Assembly: GCF_003696205.1 (NCBI RefSeq)
Contig: NZ_RFFI01000012.1
Coordinates: 1 to 50,534, forward strand
Origin: Cellulomonas triticagri
GTDB lineage: Bacteria > Actinomycetota > Actinomycetes > Actinomycetales > Cellulomonadaceae
Reading direction: 5' to 3'
DNA length: 50,534 bases
The translations under genes and the position numbers were made by a program. This document shows, one piece after another, positions 30,041 to 38,628 of this stretch (its first letter is position 1; each line of letters begins with the position of its first letter). The notes beneath the pieces were generated by a model, which saw nothing but the letters and a program-made list of their open reading frames with translations, did not search any database and had not been told where the DNA came from.

Positions 30041-31237
30041 TCAGCCGCCGCTGACGCTCAGCTCGGCCTCCGCGAGGCCGCGCCGGAAGTCCTCGGACAG
30101 CGCGCGGCTGTCCAGCCAGCCGTCCGGCAGGTGCGGGCGCTTCGGGGTGCCCGCGCGCCCGCGCTGGCCCTCGGCGGCCTCGCCCGGGTACGGCTGGTCC
30201 AGGTCGAGGGCCGCGAGGCGGTCGTCGAGCTCCGCGAGCGACGACACGAGGCCCAGCGCCGCGCGCTGCTCGCCGCCGACGACGTAGCCCTTCCAGTACC
30301 AGGCCATGTGCTTGCGGAGCTCGCGCAGGGCCTTGCCCTCGTCGCCGAACGCCTCGACCATCAGCTCGGCGTGCCGGCGGATGACCTGCGCGACGTAGCG
30401 TGCACCGGGGCGGATGCGCTCCGGCGAGCCCGCGAACGCCGCCGCGAGGTCGGCGAACAGCCACGGACGCCCCTGGCAGCCGCGGCCGACGACGACGCCG
30501 TCGCAGCCCGTCTCCGTGACCATCCGCACGGCGTCCTCGGCGGACCAGATGTCGCCGTTGCCGAGCACCGGGATGTCGGTCACGGTCTCCTTGAGCCGGG
30601 CGATGGCCTCCCAGTCCGCGGTGCCCGAGTAGTACTGCTCGGCGGTCCGGGCGTGCAGCGCGACGGCGGCGACGCCGAGGTCCTGCGCGACGAGGCCCGC
30701 CTCCAGGTACGTCAGGTGGTCGTCGTCGATGCCCTTGCGCATCTTCACGGTCACCGGGACGCCGTAGGGCGCCGCCGCGGACACGGCGGCGCGCAGGATC
30801 GACGTGAAGAGCTCGTTCTTCCACGGCAGGGCCGAACCGCCGCCGCGCCGGGTGACCTTGGGCACCGGGCAGCCGAAGTTCAGGTCGACGTGGTCGGCGC
30901 GGTCCTCGGACGCGATGAGGTGCACGGCCGCACCGACGGTCGCCGGGTCGACGCCGTACACCTGCACGGACCGCGGCTTCTCGTCCGGGGCGTGCGAGAT
31001 GATCCGCATGGACTCCTCGCCGCGCTCCACCAGCGCGCGGGACGTCACCATCTCGGCGACGTACAGCCCCGCGCCGGACTCCCGGCACAGCCGCCGGAAC
31101 GCCGCGTTCGTCACCCCGGCCATGGGCGCGAGGACCACGGGGGTGTCGATCTGCAGCGGACCGATCCGCAGCGGCGGCAGGACGTGCCCCGGCGCCGCGG
31201 TGGCGGCGTCCGAGGAGGCGGTGGGGAGAGCGGTCAT
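30041..31237 (-). CDS. dusB: tRNA-dihydrouridine synthase (DusB type)
   Basis: FMN-dependent enzyme reducing uridines in the tRNA D-loop, 398 residues. The flavin-barrel start APMAGVTNAAFRRL and the catalytic Cys123 in NFGCPVPKVTRRGGG are intact, followed by VTVKMRKG, HARTAEQ and GNGDIW. The ATG at 31237 has GACAAT (31244-31249) six bases upstream; longer reading upstream is not family-like. It diverges from a YibE/F gene with only 82 bp between, so two leaderless-type promoters lie nearly back to back. Confidence 0.94.
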   Translation of the reverse strand: MTALPTASSDAATAAPGHVLPPLRIGPLQIDTPVVLAPMAGVTNAAFRRLCRESGAGLYVAEMVTSRALVERGEESMRIISHAPDEKPRSVQVYGVDPATVGAAVHLIASEDRADHVDLNFGCPVPKVTRRGGGSALPWKNELFTSILRAAVSAAAPYGVPVTVKMRKGIDDDHLTYLEAGLVAQDLGVAAVALHARTAEQYYSGTADWEAIARLKETVTDIPVLGNGDIWSAEDAVRMVTETGCDGVVVGRGCQGRPWLFADLAAAFAGSPERIRPGARYVAQVIRRHAELMVEAFGDEGKALRELRKHMAWYWKGYVVGGEQRAALGLVSSLAELDDRLAALDLDQPYPGEAAEGQRGRAGTPKRPHLPDGWLDSRALSEDFRRGLAEAELSVSGG

Positions 31238-31319
31238 GCCCCGATTGTCCCCCACCGGCGCGGCGCACCCGGAACCGGGGCGTCGCGCCGGGTGCCGTGC
31301 GACCCGGCACAATCGTCGG

Positions 31320-32591
31320 GTGCCGACCCGCCCCACGCCCGCCGCGGCGACCCGGACCCGTCGCGCGATCGCCGCGATCCTGCTCCCGCTGATCCTCGCC
31401 GCCGCGGTCGGCATGGCGCTGACCTGGCCGCACGGCGAGGCGTCCACCGCGCGCACCGTCGAGGCCGTCGCCATCGACTACCCGTCCGCCACGGTCACCG
31501 GGACCACGCAGGAGCAGTGCGAGGGCACCGTCGAGGACCGGCGGACCGACGGCACCATCCCCACCACCGTGGACTGCCTGCGGGTGCAGGCGACGGTCAC
31601 CAGCGGCGAGCAGCGCGGGCAGGAGGTCGAGGTCTGGGCCACCGCCGGGACCACCGCGGCCGACGTGCCCGCCGGGACGCGCATCCTCGTGGAGCACTAC
31701 CCCGCCACCGACTCCGACTCCGAGGTCTGGGCGTGGCACGACTACGACCGGACGCTGCCGCTGGTGTCGATCGCGCTGCTGTTCGTGCTCGCGATCGTGC
31801 TGGTGGCCCGCACGCGCGGGCTCCTGGCCCTCGTGGGGCTCGTGCTCGCGTTCGTCGTCATCGGCGCCTACGTGCTGCCCGCGCTGCTGCGGGGCGAGAA
31901 CGCCGTGGTGGTCGCGCTCAGCGCGTCCACGGTGATCATGGCGGTGGTGCTGTACCTGGCGCACGGGCTGTCGCTGCGCACCTCCGCGGCGCTGCTGGGC
32001 ACCCTCGCCGGGCTCGCCGCCACGACCGCGCTGGGAGTGGTGGCCGCGCAGTGGGCGCGGCTGTCCGGGGTGAGCTCGGAGGACTCCTACCGGCTGTCGC
32101 AGCTGCTCGGTGAGTCCGGGGCGACGTCGCTGCGCGGGCTGTTCCTCAGCGGGCTGGTCCTCGCCGGGCTCGGCGTCCTCAACGACGTGACGATCACGCA
32201 GGCGTCCGCGGTGTGGGAGCTGCGCGCCGCGTCGCCGGGCGCCACCCGCCGCGAGCTGTTCCGGGGCGGCATGCGCATCGGCCGGGACCACATCGCGTCC
32301 ACCGTGTACACGATCGCGTTCGCGTACACCGGGGCGGCGCTGCCGGTGCTGATGCTGCTGGAGATCTACCAGCTGCCGCTCGGCCCGACCCTGACCTCCG
32401 GGGAGTTCGCCGAGGAGATCGTGCGGACCATGGTGTCCTCGATCGGGCTGGTGCTGGCGATCCCGCTGACCACCGGCATCGCGGCGCTGGTGGTGACCCG
32501 CTCCGGCGCGGCGCCCGCCCGGCACGCGCAGCCCGACGGGCACGCCCACGCCCACGTGCACACGCTCGGCGACCCCGACCGCACGCCCTGA
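31320..32591 (+). CDS. YibE/F family membrane protein (paralog 1)
   Basis: A 423-residue protein of the YibE/F family, function unknown. One N-terminal helix, an extracytoplasmic domain (about residues 45-140) with two cysteines roughly 22 residues apart that may form a disulfide, then about seven helices with the family blocks GVLNDVTITQASAVWEL and FRGGMRIGRDHIASTVYT. The C-terminus is histidine-rich (GHAHAHVH). The GTG at 31320 has CACAAT (31308-31313) six bases upstream. A second family member lies at 33175-34326. Confidence 0.88.
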   Translation: MPTRPTPAAATRTRRAIAAILLPLILAAAVGMALTWPHGEASTARTVEAVAIDYPSATVTGTTQEQCEGTVEDRRTDGTIPTTVDCLRVQATVTSGEQRGQEVEVWATAGTTAADVPAGTRILVEHYPATDSDSEVWAWHDYDRTLPLVSIALLFVLAIVLVARTRGLLALVGLVLAFVVIGAYVLPALLRGENAVVVALSASTVIMAVVLYLAHGLSLRTSAALLGTLAGLAATTALGVVAAQWARLSGVSSEDSYRLSQLLGESGATSLRGLFLSGLVLAGLGVLNDVTITQASAVWELRAASPGATRRELFRGGMRIGRDHIASTVYTIAFAYTGAALPVLMLLEIYQLPLGPTLTSGEFAEEIVRTMVSSIGLVLAIPLTTGIAALVVTRSGAAPARHAQPDGHAHAHVHTLGDPDRTP

Positions 32592-32607
32592 CCCCCCTTC
32601 CCCCCCA

Positions 32608-32675
32608 GCCGCCGAACGGTCACCAGGTGCTGGTCCGCGCGCCCGGAACCCCGCACCTGCTGACCGCTCGGCGGC
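32608..32675. terminator. Inverted repeat between convergent yibE/F and ridA genes
   Basis: Two 23-base arms (32608-32630 and 32653-32675; outer bases GCCGCCGAACGG / CCGCTCGGCGGC) match with two mismatches around a 22-base spacer. Placement between two gene ends suggests a bidirectional terminator. G-rich tracts follow on the ridA side. Confidence 0.65.
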
Positions 32676-32715
32676 GCGCGGTGCTGGGGGGCGGGGTGCT
32701 GGGGGCGGCGGTGCG

Positions 32716-33117
32716 TCAGCGCCGGACGGCGGCGATGCCGGAGACCTCCACCAGTGCGCCGGGGACGCCCAGGCCGGCGACGCGCGCGAGCGTGATCAGC
32801 GGGGGCCGGCGCTCCGGGTTGAGGACACCCGCCGCGACCCGGGCCCCGGCGGCGACGTCGACCCCGTCCACGACGAGGATCGACCACGACACCAGGTCGT
32901 CCAGCGTGGCCCCGCCCGCGGCGAGCGCGGTCCGCAGGTTCGCGAGGGCCTGCGCGGTCTGGGCGGTGAAGTCCTCGCTGACGAGGTCCCCGTGCGCGTC
33001 CACGCCGTTCTGCCCGCCGACGTAGAGCGTCGTCGCGCCCGGGGGCACGACGGCGACGTGGGAGTACGCGGGGCTCTGCACGAGCCCGTCGGGGCTGAGC
33101 AGGGTGACCTCGTCCAT
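32716..33117 (-). CDS. RidA/YjgF family protein
   Basis: A 133-residue member of the RidA superfamily. RidA itself hydrolyses reactive enamines and imines from PLP enzymes; other subfamilies have different or unknown roles. The conserved arginine lies in TLARVAGLGVPGALVEVSGIA near the C-terminus. The ATG has TACCGT (33124-33129) six bases upstream, so it is probably expressed independently of the upstream yibE/F gene (57 bp away). Confidence 0.88.
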   Translation of the reverse strand: MDEVTLLSPDGLVQSPAYSHVAVVPPGATTLYVGGQNGVDAHGDLVSEDFTAQTAQALANLRTALAAGGATLDDLVSWSILVVDGVDVAAGARVAAGVLNPERRPPLITLARVAGLGVPGALVEVSGIAAVRR

Positions 33118-33174
33118 CCGGCGACGGTACTGCCGGGAGGTTGGGCCCGCGCGGCCGGGACCCGTACCGGGAGG

Positions 33175-34326
33175 TCAGGGAGTCGCGGGGTCCGCGACAG
33201 GGCCGGGCGCCGAGGGCGTCGAGGGCTCCGGGGACGCAGGGGACGCCGTGGGCTCGGCCGCCGGGACGAGCAGCGCCGCGATCGCCGTCGTCAGCGGGAT
33301 CGCCAGCACGAGGCCGATGGACCCGACCATCGTCCGGACGACCTCCTCGGCGATCTCCCCGCTGGTGAGGGTGTCGAGCAGCGTCCGGTCGGACATCGCC
33401 ACGAGGATCACCAGCGGCAGCGCCGCCCCGAGGTAGGCGAACGCGACGGTGTAGACGGTCGACGCGATGTGGTCCCGGCCGATCCGCATGCCGCCGCGGA
33501 ACAGGTCCCGGCGGGTCGACGCGGGCGACGCGGCCCGGAGCTCCCAGACCGCCGACACCTGGGTGATGGTGACGTCGTTGAGCACGCCGAGCCCGGCGAG
33601 GACGATGCCGCACAGCAGGATGCCGCGCAGGTCCGCCTCGGGGGCGAGCGAGCGCAGGTCCATGGCGTACTCGCCGCCGAGGAAGTTCAGGTGGGTCGCA
33701 CCGGTGGCCCAGGCGGCGAGCCCGGCGGTGGCGACCAGCCCGCCCAGGGTGCCGAGCAGCGCCGTGGACGTGCGCACCGAGACGCCGTGCGCGAGGTACA
33801 GCAGCACGAACATCAGCGCCGACGCGGTGACGAGCGCGACGGGCAGCGCGGGCCGCCCCTCGACCAGGGCGGGCACCGTGAACCACAGCACCCCGCCGAC
33901 CGAGACGACGAGGCCGGCGATGGCGCCCAGCCCCCGCAGGCGGGCGACGACGAGCACGAGCACGCCCATGACGGCGGCGAGCAGCGCCATCGGCGGTCCG
34001 CGCACCAGGTCGACGAACACGTACGGCGCGGCGACGCCCTCGGCCACCGGCAGGTTCAGCACCCGGATGCGGTCCCCCGCCTCGACCACGTCGAGGTACT
34101 CGGGCGCGACCTGCACCATGATCTGCTCGCCGTCGGCGTCGTCGGCGAGCAGCACGGGGCCGCTCGCGGAGTCGGCGAGCAGCTCGACGTCCGTGACCGT
34201 CACCTCGGAGTACGACGACCCCTCGGGGGCGGTCTCCAGGACGGGACGGTCCCCGCCCGGCCACAGCGCGACCAGCCCCGCGACGGTGACGGCGGCGGCG
34301 AGCACCAGCAGCACGACGACCACCAC
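33175..34326 (-). CDS. YibE/F family membrane protein (paralog 2), start uncertain
   Basis: Function unknown; 383 residues from the GTG at 34326. It shares the family blocks GVLNDVTITQVSAVWEL and FRGGMRIGRDHIASTVYT with paralog 1, but its extracytoplasmic domain lacks cysteines. The GTG falls directly at the first transmembrane helix. The same frame is open for 25 codons upstream to the TGA of glyS and encodes GHSHGH, a histidine-rich head reasonable for this family. No ATG, GTG or TTG occurs there; a CTG at 34396-34398 would give 407 residues. The true start may be CTG, or the protein may be partly made by readthrough. The C-terminus is Pro/Ala/Thr-rich. Confidence 0.85.
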   Translation of the reverse strand: MVVVVLLVLAAAVTVAGLVALWPGGDRPVLETAPEGSSYSEVTVTDVELLADSASGPVLLADDADGEQIMVQVAPEYLDVVEAGDRIRVLNLPVAEGVAAPYVFVDLVRGPPMALLAAVMGVLVLVVARLRGLGAIAGLVVSVGGVLWFTVPALVEGRPALPVALVTASALMFVLLYLAHGVSVRTSTALLGTLGGLVATAGLAAWATGATHLNFLGGEYAMDLRSLAPEADLRGILLCGIVLAGLGVLNDVTITQVSAVWELRAASPASTRRDLFRGGMRIGRDHIASTVYTVAFAYLGAALPLVILVAMSDRTLLDTLTSGEIAEEVVRTMVGSIGLVLAIPLTTAIAALLVPAAEPTASPASPEPSTPSAPGPVADPATP

Positions 34327-34401
34327 GCGGGAGCGCCGCCCGACCTCCAGGTCGGGGGCGCCACCCGCGCGGTGGCCGTGGGAGTGGCCGAGGCCCAGGG
34401 G

Positions 34402-35787
34402 TCAGGCCCCGAGCAGGCGCGCGCCGAGGTACGCGGTGACCTGGTCCAGCGCCACGCGCTCCTGCGTCATGTCGTCGCGGTGCCGGATGGTGACGGCCTG
34501 GTCCTCGAGCGTGTCGAAGTCCACCGTGATGCAGAACGGCGTGCCGATCTCGTCCTGGCGGCGGTAGCGGCGGCCGATGGCACCGGCGTCGTCGAAGTCG
34601 ACGTTCCAGTTCTTGCGGAGCTCGGCGGCGAGGTCGCGGGCCTTCGGGGACAGCGCCTCGTTGCGGGACAGCGGCAGCACCGCGGCCTTCACCGGGGCGA
34701 GTCGCGGGTCGAGGCGCAGCACGGTGCGCTTGTCGACGCCGCCCTTCGCGTTCGGCGCCTCGTCCTCGTGGTACGCCTCGACCAGGAACGCCATCAGCGA
34801 GCGGGTCAGGCCCGCGGCGGGCTCGATGACGTAGGGCACCCAGCGCTCGCCGGACGTCTGGTCGAAGTACGACAGGTCCTGGCCGGAGTGCTCGGTGTGC
34901 GTCTTCAGGTCGAAGTCGGTGCGGTTCGCGATGCCCTCGAGCTCGCCCCACTCCGAGCCGCTGAACCCGAACTTGTACTCGATGTCGACGGTGCGCTTCG
35001 AGTAGTGCGAGAGCTTCTCGGCCGGGTGCTCGTAGTGCCGCAGGTTCTCGCGGGAGATGCCGAGGTCCACGTACCAGTCGGTGCGCTGGTCGATCCAGTA
35101 CTGGTGCCAGGTCTCGTCGGTGCCGGGCTCGACGAAGAACTCCATCTCCATCTGCTCGAACTCGCGGGTGCGGAAGATGAAGTTGCCCGGCGTGATCTCG
35201 TTGCGGAACGACTTGCCGATCTGGCCGATGCCGAACGGCGGCTTCTTGCGCGCGGTGGTGAGCACGTTGGCGAAGTTCACGAAGATGCCCTGCGCGGTCT
35301 CGGGCCGCAGGTAGTGCAGGCCGGACTCGTCCTCGACGGGGCCGAGGTAGGTCTTGAGCATCATGTTGAAGTCGCGCGGCTCGGTCCACTGGCCGCGGGT
35401 GCCGCAGTTGGGGCAGGCGATGTCGCCGAGGCCGTTCTCGGGCGCGCGGCCCTTCTTCTCCTCGAACTCCTCCAGCAGGTGGTCCTCGCGGAACCGCTTG
35501 TGGCAGGACAGGCACTCGGTCAGCGGGTCGGTGAACACGCCGACGTGGCCGGAGGCGACCCACACCTTGCGGGGCAGGATCACCGAGGAGTCGAGGCCGA
35601 CGACGTCGTCGCGGCTCTGCACGACGGTGCGCCACCACTGCTTCTTGATGTTCTCCTTGAGCTCGACGCCCAGGGGCCCGTAGTCCCACGCGGAGCGCGA
35701 CCCGCCGTAGATCTCGCCGCTCTGGAAGACGAACCCACGCCGCTTGGCGAGGGAGACGACGGAGTCGAGACGGGAGGGTGCTGCCAC
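34402..35787 (-). CDS. glyS: Glycyl-tRNA synthetase, homodimeric type
   Basis: Class II synthetase charging tRNA-Gly, single-chain alpha2 form, 461 residues. Motif 2 is [18 protein letters not shown], motif 3 contains [10 protein letters not shown], and a zinc-binding set Cys92, Cys95, Cys125, Cys128 sits in the insertion. The GTG start (VAAPSRLDS) has AGGAG about ten bases upstream. Its TGA stop is followed by C and then an open frame into the yibE/F gene. It diverges from znuA. Confidence 0.95.
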   Translation of the reverse strand: MAAPSRLDSVVSLAKRRGFVFQSGEIYGGSRSAWDYGPLGVELKENIKKQWWRTVVQSRDDVVGLDSSVILPRKVWVASGHVGVFTDPLTECLSCHKRFREDHLLEEFEEKKGRAPENGLGDIACPNCGTRGQWTEPRDFNMMLKTYLGPVEDESGLHYLRPETAQGIFVNFANVLTTARKKPPFGIGQIGKSFRNEITPGNFIFRTREFEQMEMEFFVEPGTDETWHQYWIDQRTDWYVDLGISRENLRHYEHPAEKLSHYSKRTVDIEYKFGFSGSEWGELEGIANRTDFDLKTHTEHSGQDLSYFDQTSGERWVPYVIEPAAGLTRSLMAFLVEAYHEDEAPNAKGGVDKRTVLRLDPRLAPVKAAVLPLSRNEALSPKARDLAAELRKNWNVDFDDAGAIGRRYRRQDEIGTPFCITVDFDTLEDQAVTIRHRDDMTQERVALDQVTAYLGARLLGA

Positions 35788-35907
35788 GGTGAGTGCTCCT
35801 GGTGCCGGTGGTCCCGCGCCTGGGTGGTGCGGGGAGGATCGCGGCCCAGGCTACCGGGCGGAGCCCGCCCCGCGCGGTCGGTGCCGAGCCCGTGGTCGGC
35901 GCGGGTT

Positions 35908-35936
35908 TTGACTCTCGTTCTCAACAGGCGGATGAT
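35908..35936 (+). promoter_or_regulatory. znuA promoter with candidate Zur box
   Basis: TTGACT (35908-35913), a 17-base spacer, and GATGAT (35931-35936) ending six bases before the znuA ATG. TGACTCTCGTTCTCA (35909-35923), overlapping the -35 and spacer, resembles actinobacterial Zur sites of the TGAAAATCGTTTTCA kind (11 of 15 positions to that form as I recall it). Zinc-Zur binding there would block transcription. Confidence 0.6.
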
Positions 35937-35942
35937 GGCCCG

Positions 35943-36905
35943 ATGCCCCGTCCTCGCCGCACCCTGACCCTCGCCGTGCCCACCGCAGTCGTCGCCGCCC
36001 TGGCGCTCGGCGCGTGCTCCTCGGGCGGCTCCGGGGGCTCGGGCGGGACCGGTGACGCGGGGGACGGCATCAGCGTGCTGGCCTCGTTCTACCCGCTGCA
36101 GTACGTCACCGAGCAGGTCGGCGGCGACCTCGTCTCCGTGGACTCCCTGACGCCCCCCGGCGCCGAGCCCCACGACCTCGAGCTCTCCCCCGCCCAGGTG
36201 GACGAGGTCGGCCGCGCCGACCTGGTCGTGTACCTCTCGCAGTTCCAGGCCGCCGTGGACGACGCCGTCGACGCCAACCCGCCCGCGCACATCGTCGACG
36301 CCGCGCAGGACACCGACCTGCACGAGGCCGAGCACGACGAGCACGGCGAGGAGGCCGAGGACCACGCCGAGGACGAGCACGAGCACGGCTCCCTCGACCC
36401 GCACTTCTGGCTCGACCCCTCCCGCCTGCCCGCCGTCGCCGACGACGTCGCCGCGCAGCTGTCCGAGATCGACCCGGACAACGCCGCCACCTTCGAGGCC
36501 AACGCGGCCGCGTTCACCACGGCGATGACCGACCTCGACACCGAGTACCGCGAGGGCCTGGCGACCTGCGACACCCGGACCATCGTCACCACCCACGAGG
36601 CGTTCTCCTACCTCGCCGAGCGCTACGACCTGGAGCAGGTCGGCATCGCGGGCGTCGACCCCGAGGCCGAGCCCTCCCCCGCCCGCCTCGCCGAGGTCGG
36701 GCAGGTCGTCCGCGACGAGGGCGTCACCACGATCTTCTTCGAGACCCTCGCCAGCCCGAAGGTCGCCGAGACCCTGGCCGACGAGCTCGGTGTCGACACC
36801 GCCGTGCTCGACCCGCTGGAGGGCCTGACCGACGACTCCCAGGACTACGCGTCGATCGCCCGCACCAACCTCGAGACGCTGCGCACGGCGCTGGGGTGCG
36901 CGTGA
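35943..36905 (+). CDS. znuA: Zinc ABC transporter substrate-binding lipoprotein ZnuA
   Basis: Captures zinc outside the cell for ZnuBC, 320 residues. Lipobox LGAC with Cys25 after a short signal peptide, then a Ser/Gly linker. Metal-binding histidines are expected in EPHDLELSP, LDPHFWLDP and TTHEAFSYL, and an acidic, histidine-rich loop (about residues 125-148) marks the zinc subgroup of cluster A-I proteins. The ATG follows GATGAT by six bases. It overlaps znuC by four bases. Confidence 0.94.
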   Translation: MPRPRRTLTLAVPTAVVAALALGACSSGGSGGSGGTGDAGDGISVLASFYPLQYVTEQVGGDLVSVDSLTPPGAEPHDLELSPAQVDEVGRADLVVYLSQFQAAVDDAVDANPPAHIVDAAQDTDLHEAEHDEHGEEAEDHAEDEHEHGSLDPHFWLDPSRLPAVADDVAAQLSEIDPDNAATFEANAAAFTTAMTDLDTEYREGLATCDTRTIVTTHEAFSYLAERYDLEQVGIAGVDPEAEPSPARLAEVGQVVRDEGVTTIFFETLASPKVAETLADELGVDTAVLDPLEGLTDDSQDYASIARTNLETLRTALGCA

Positions 36906-37702
36906 CCGGCACGCCGACCGGGGCGGGGACCCCGGCGGTCCTCGCCACGGGGATCGACGTCACGCTCGGCGGGCACCAGATCCTGCAGGGCGTGGACCTG
37001 CGCGTCGAGCGCGGCGAGGTCGTCGCGCTGCTCGGCGCCAACGGCTCCGGCAAGTCCACGCTGGTCCGGGCCCTGCTCGGCATCGCCCCGCGCACCGCGG
37101 GCGAGGTGCACCTGCTCGGCTCCCGGCTCGGCAACGGCGTGCCCTGGGACCGCGTCGGCTACGTGCCGCAGCGGCTCCCGGTCGGCGCGGGCGTGCCCGC
37201 GACCGCCGTCGAGGTCGTCGTCTCCGGCCTGGTGCACGGCCGCACGCTGCGCCCGCCGCGCGACGCCCGCCGCCGGGCGCTGGCCGCGCTGGAGCAGGTC
37301 GGCATGGCCGCGCACGCGAAGCGGTCCGTGCTGCAGATGTCCGGCGGCCAGCAGCAGCGCGTGCTGATCGCCCGCGCCCTGGTCCGCGAGCCCGACCTGC
37401 TGGTCCTGGACGAGCCGACCTCCGGCATCGACCTGCCCACGCAGGAGACGTTCGTCGCCACCGTCCGCGCCCTGCACGAGCGCGGCGGCACCGTCCTGGT
37501 GATCCTGCACGAGCTCGGCTCGTTCGCCGACCTCATCGACCGCGCCGTCGCCCTGCGCCACGGCCGCGTCGTCTACGACGGCCCGCCACCGTCGGCGCGC
37601 GGCGAGCACGCCGACCACGCGCACGACCACACCCACCCGCACGCCGACCCCGCCCAGCCCGGCGCGGGCAGCACCGGGCTGTCCATGGAGGTCCTCCCGT
37701 GA
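36902..37702 (+). CDS. znuC: Zinc ABC transporter ATP-binding protein ZnuC
   Basis: ATPase of the zinc importer, 266 residues. Walker A GANGSGKST (45-53), signature MSGGQQQR, Walker B LLVLDEPTSGID, H-loop VILHELGS. The C-terminal tail contains HADHAHDHTHPHADP, which may chelate or sense zinc in the cytosol. I prefer the GTG at 36902 (GTGA overlap with znuA); a GTG two codons earlier is possible. Confidence 0.93.
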   Translation: MTGTPTGAGTPAVLATGIDVTLGGHQILQGVDLRVERGEVVALLGANGSGKSTLVRALLGIAPRTAGEVHLLGSRLGNGVPWDRVGYVPQRLPVGAGVPATAVEVVVSGLVHGRTLRPPRDARRRALAALEQVGMAAHAKRSVLQMSGGQQQRVLIARALVREPDLLVLDEPTSGIDLPTQETFVATVRALHERGGTVLVILHELGSFADLIDRAVALRHGRVVYDGPPPSARGEHADHAHDHTHPHADPAQPGAGSTGLSMEVLP

Positions 37703-38628
37703 CCTGGTTCGAGACCCTCCAGGCGATGCTCTCCTCGCCGCTCATGCAGCGGGCGCTGCTCGCCGCCGTGCTGGTCGGCGCCGCCGCGCCCGTCGTCGGG
37801 ACGTTCCTCGTCCAGCGCCGCCTCGCGCTCATGGGCGACGGCATCGGCCACGTCGCCCTCACCGGCGTCGCCCTCGGCTGGCTGGTCGGCACGTGGGCGG
37901 GCCTGGTCCCGTCCGACACGCTCGCCGTGCCCGGTGCGGTCGTCGCGTCCGTCGTCGGCGCCACCGCGATCGAGTGGGTGCGCGCCCGGGGCCGCACGTC
38001 CGGCGACCTCGCGCTCGCCATCATGTTCTACGGCGGCATCGCCGGGGGCGTGCTGCTGATCAAGCTCGCGGGCGGCACCAACGCCAACCTCGTGTCCTAT
38101 CTGTTCGGCTCGATCTCCACGGTGTCCACCGCGGACCTGTGGTGGATCGCCGGGCTCGCCGTCGGGGTCCTGCTCGTCGGCCTCGGCCTGCGGCACGCGC
38201 TGTTCGCCGTCAGCCACGACGAGGAGTTCGCGCGCGGCTCCGGCCTGCCGGTCACCGCCCTCAACATGGTGGTCGCGACCATGTCCGCGCTCACCGTGAC
38301 CGTCGCGATGCGCGTCGTCGGGCTGCTGCTGGTCAGCGCGCTGATGATCGTCCCGGTCGCCGTCGCCCAGCTGATCGCGGGGTCGTTCGCGCGCACCATG
38401 GCGCTGGCCTCGGCCATCGGCGTCGCCGTCAGCGTCGTCGGCCTGTCCATCACCTACTGGGAGGACGTGCCGCCCGGCGCCACGATCGTGCTGCTCGCCA
38501 TCGCCCTCTACGCGATGGCGGCGGTCACCCGGCCGCTGTTCGCCGGACGACGACGGGGCGACGCGCCGCACCACGACCCGCACCCCGAGCTCCCCGACGA
38601 CGTCCAGCTGCCCGTGGCACGCGGCTAG
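37699..38628 (+). CDS. znuB: Zinc ABC transporter permease ZnuB
   Basis: Membrane permease of the importer, 309 residues with about eight helices. RRLALMGDGIGHVALTGVALG near the N-terminus is the family signature. The C-terminal tail is again histidine-bearing (APHHDPHPELPDD). GTG start overlaps znuC as GTGA. Its TAG stop overlaps the TAG stop of the convergent licT-type gene (shared CTAG at 38625-38628), so there is no room for a terminator between them. Confidence 0.93.
   Translation: MTWFETLQAMLSSPLMQRALLAAVLVGAAAPVVGTFLVQRRLALMGDGIGHVALTGVALGWLVGTWAGLVPSDTLAVPGAVVASVVGATAIEWVRARGRTSGDLALAIMFYGGIAGGVLLIKLAGGTNANLVSYLFGSISTVSTADLWWIAGLAVGVLLVGLGLRHALFAVSHDEEFARGSGLPVTALNMVVATMSALTVTVAMRVVGLLLVSALMIVPVAVAQLIAGSFARTMALASAIGVAVSVVGLSITYWEDVPPGATIVLLAIALYAMAAVTRPLFAGRRRGDAPHHDPHPELPDDVQLPVARG

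Noticed and set aside
32366..35689. Minus-strand frame of 1107 codons across glyS, yibE/F and ridA
   Set aside because: Alternative frame of real genes; low-complexity translation.
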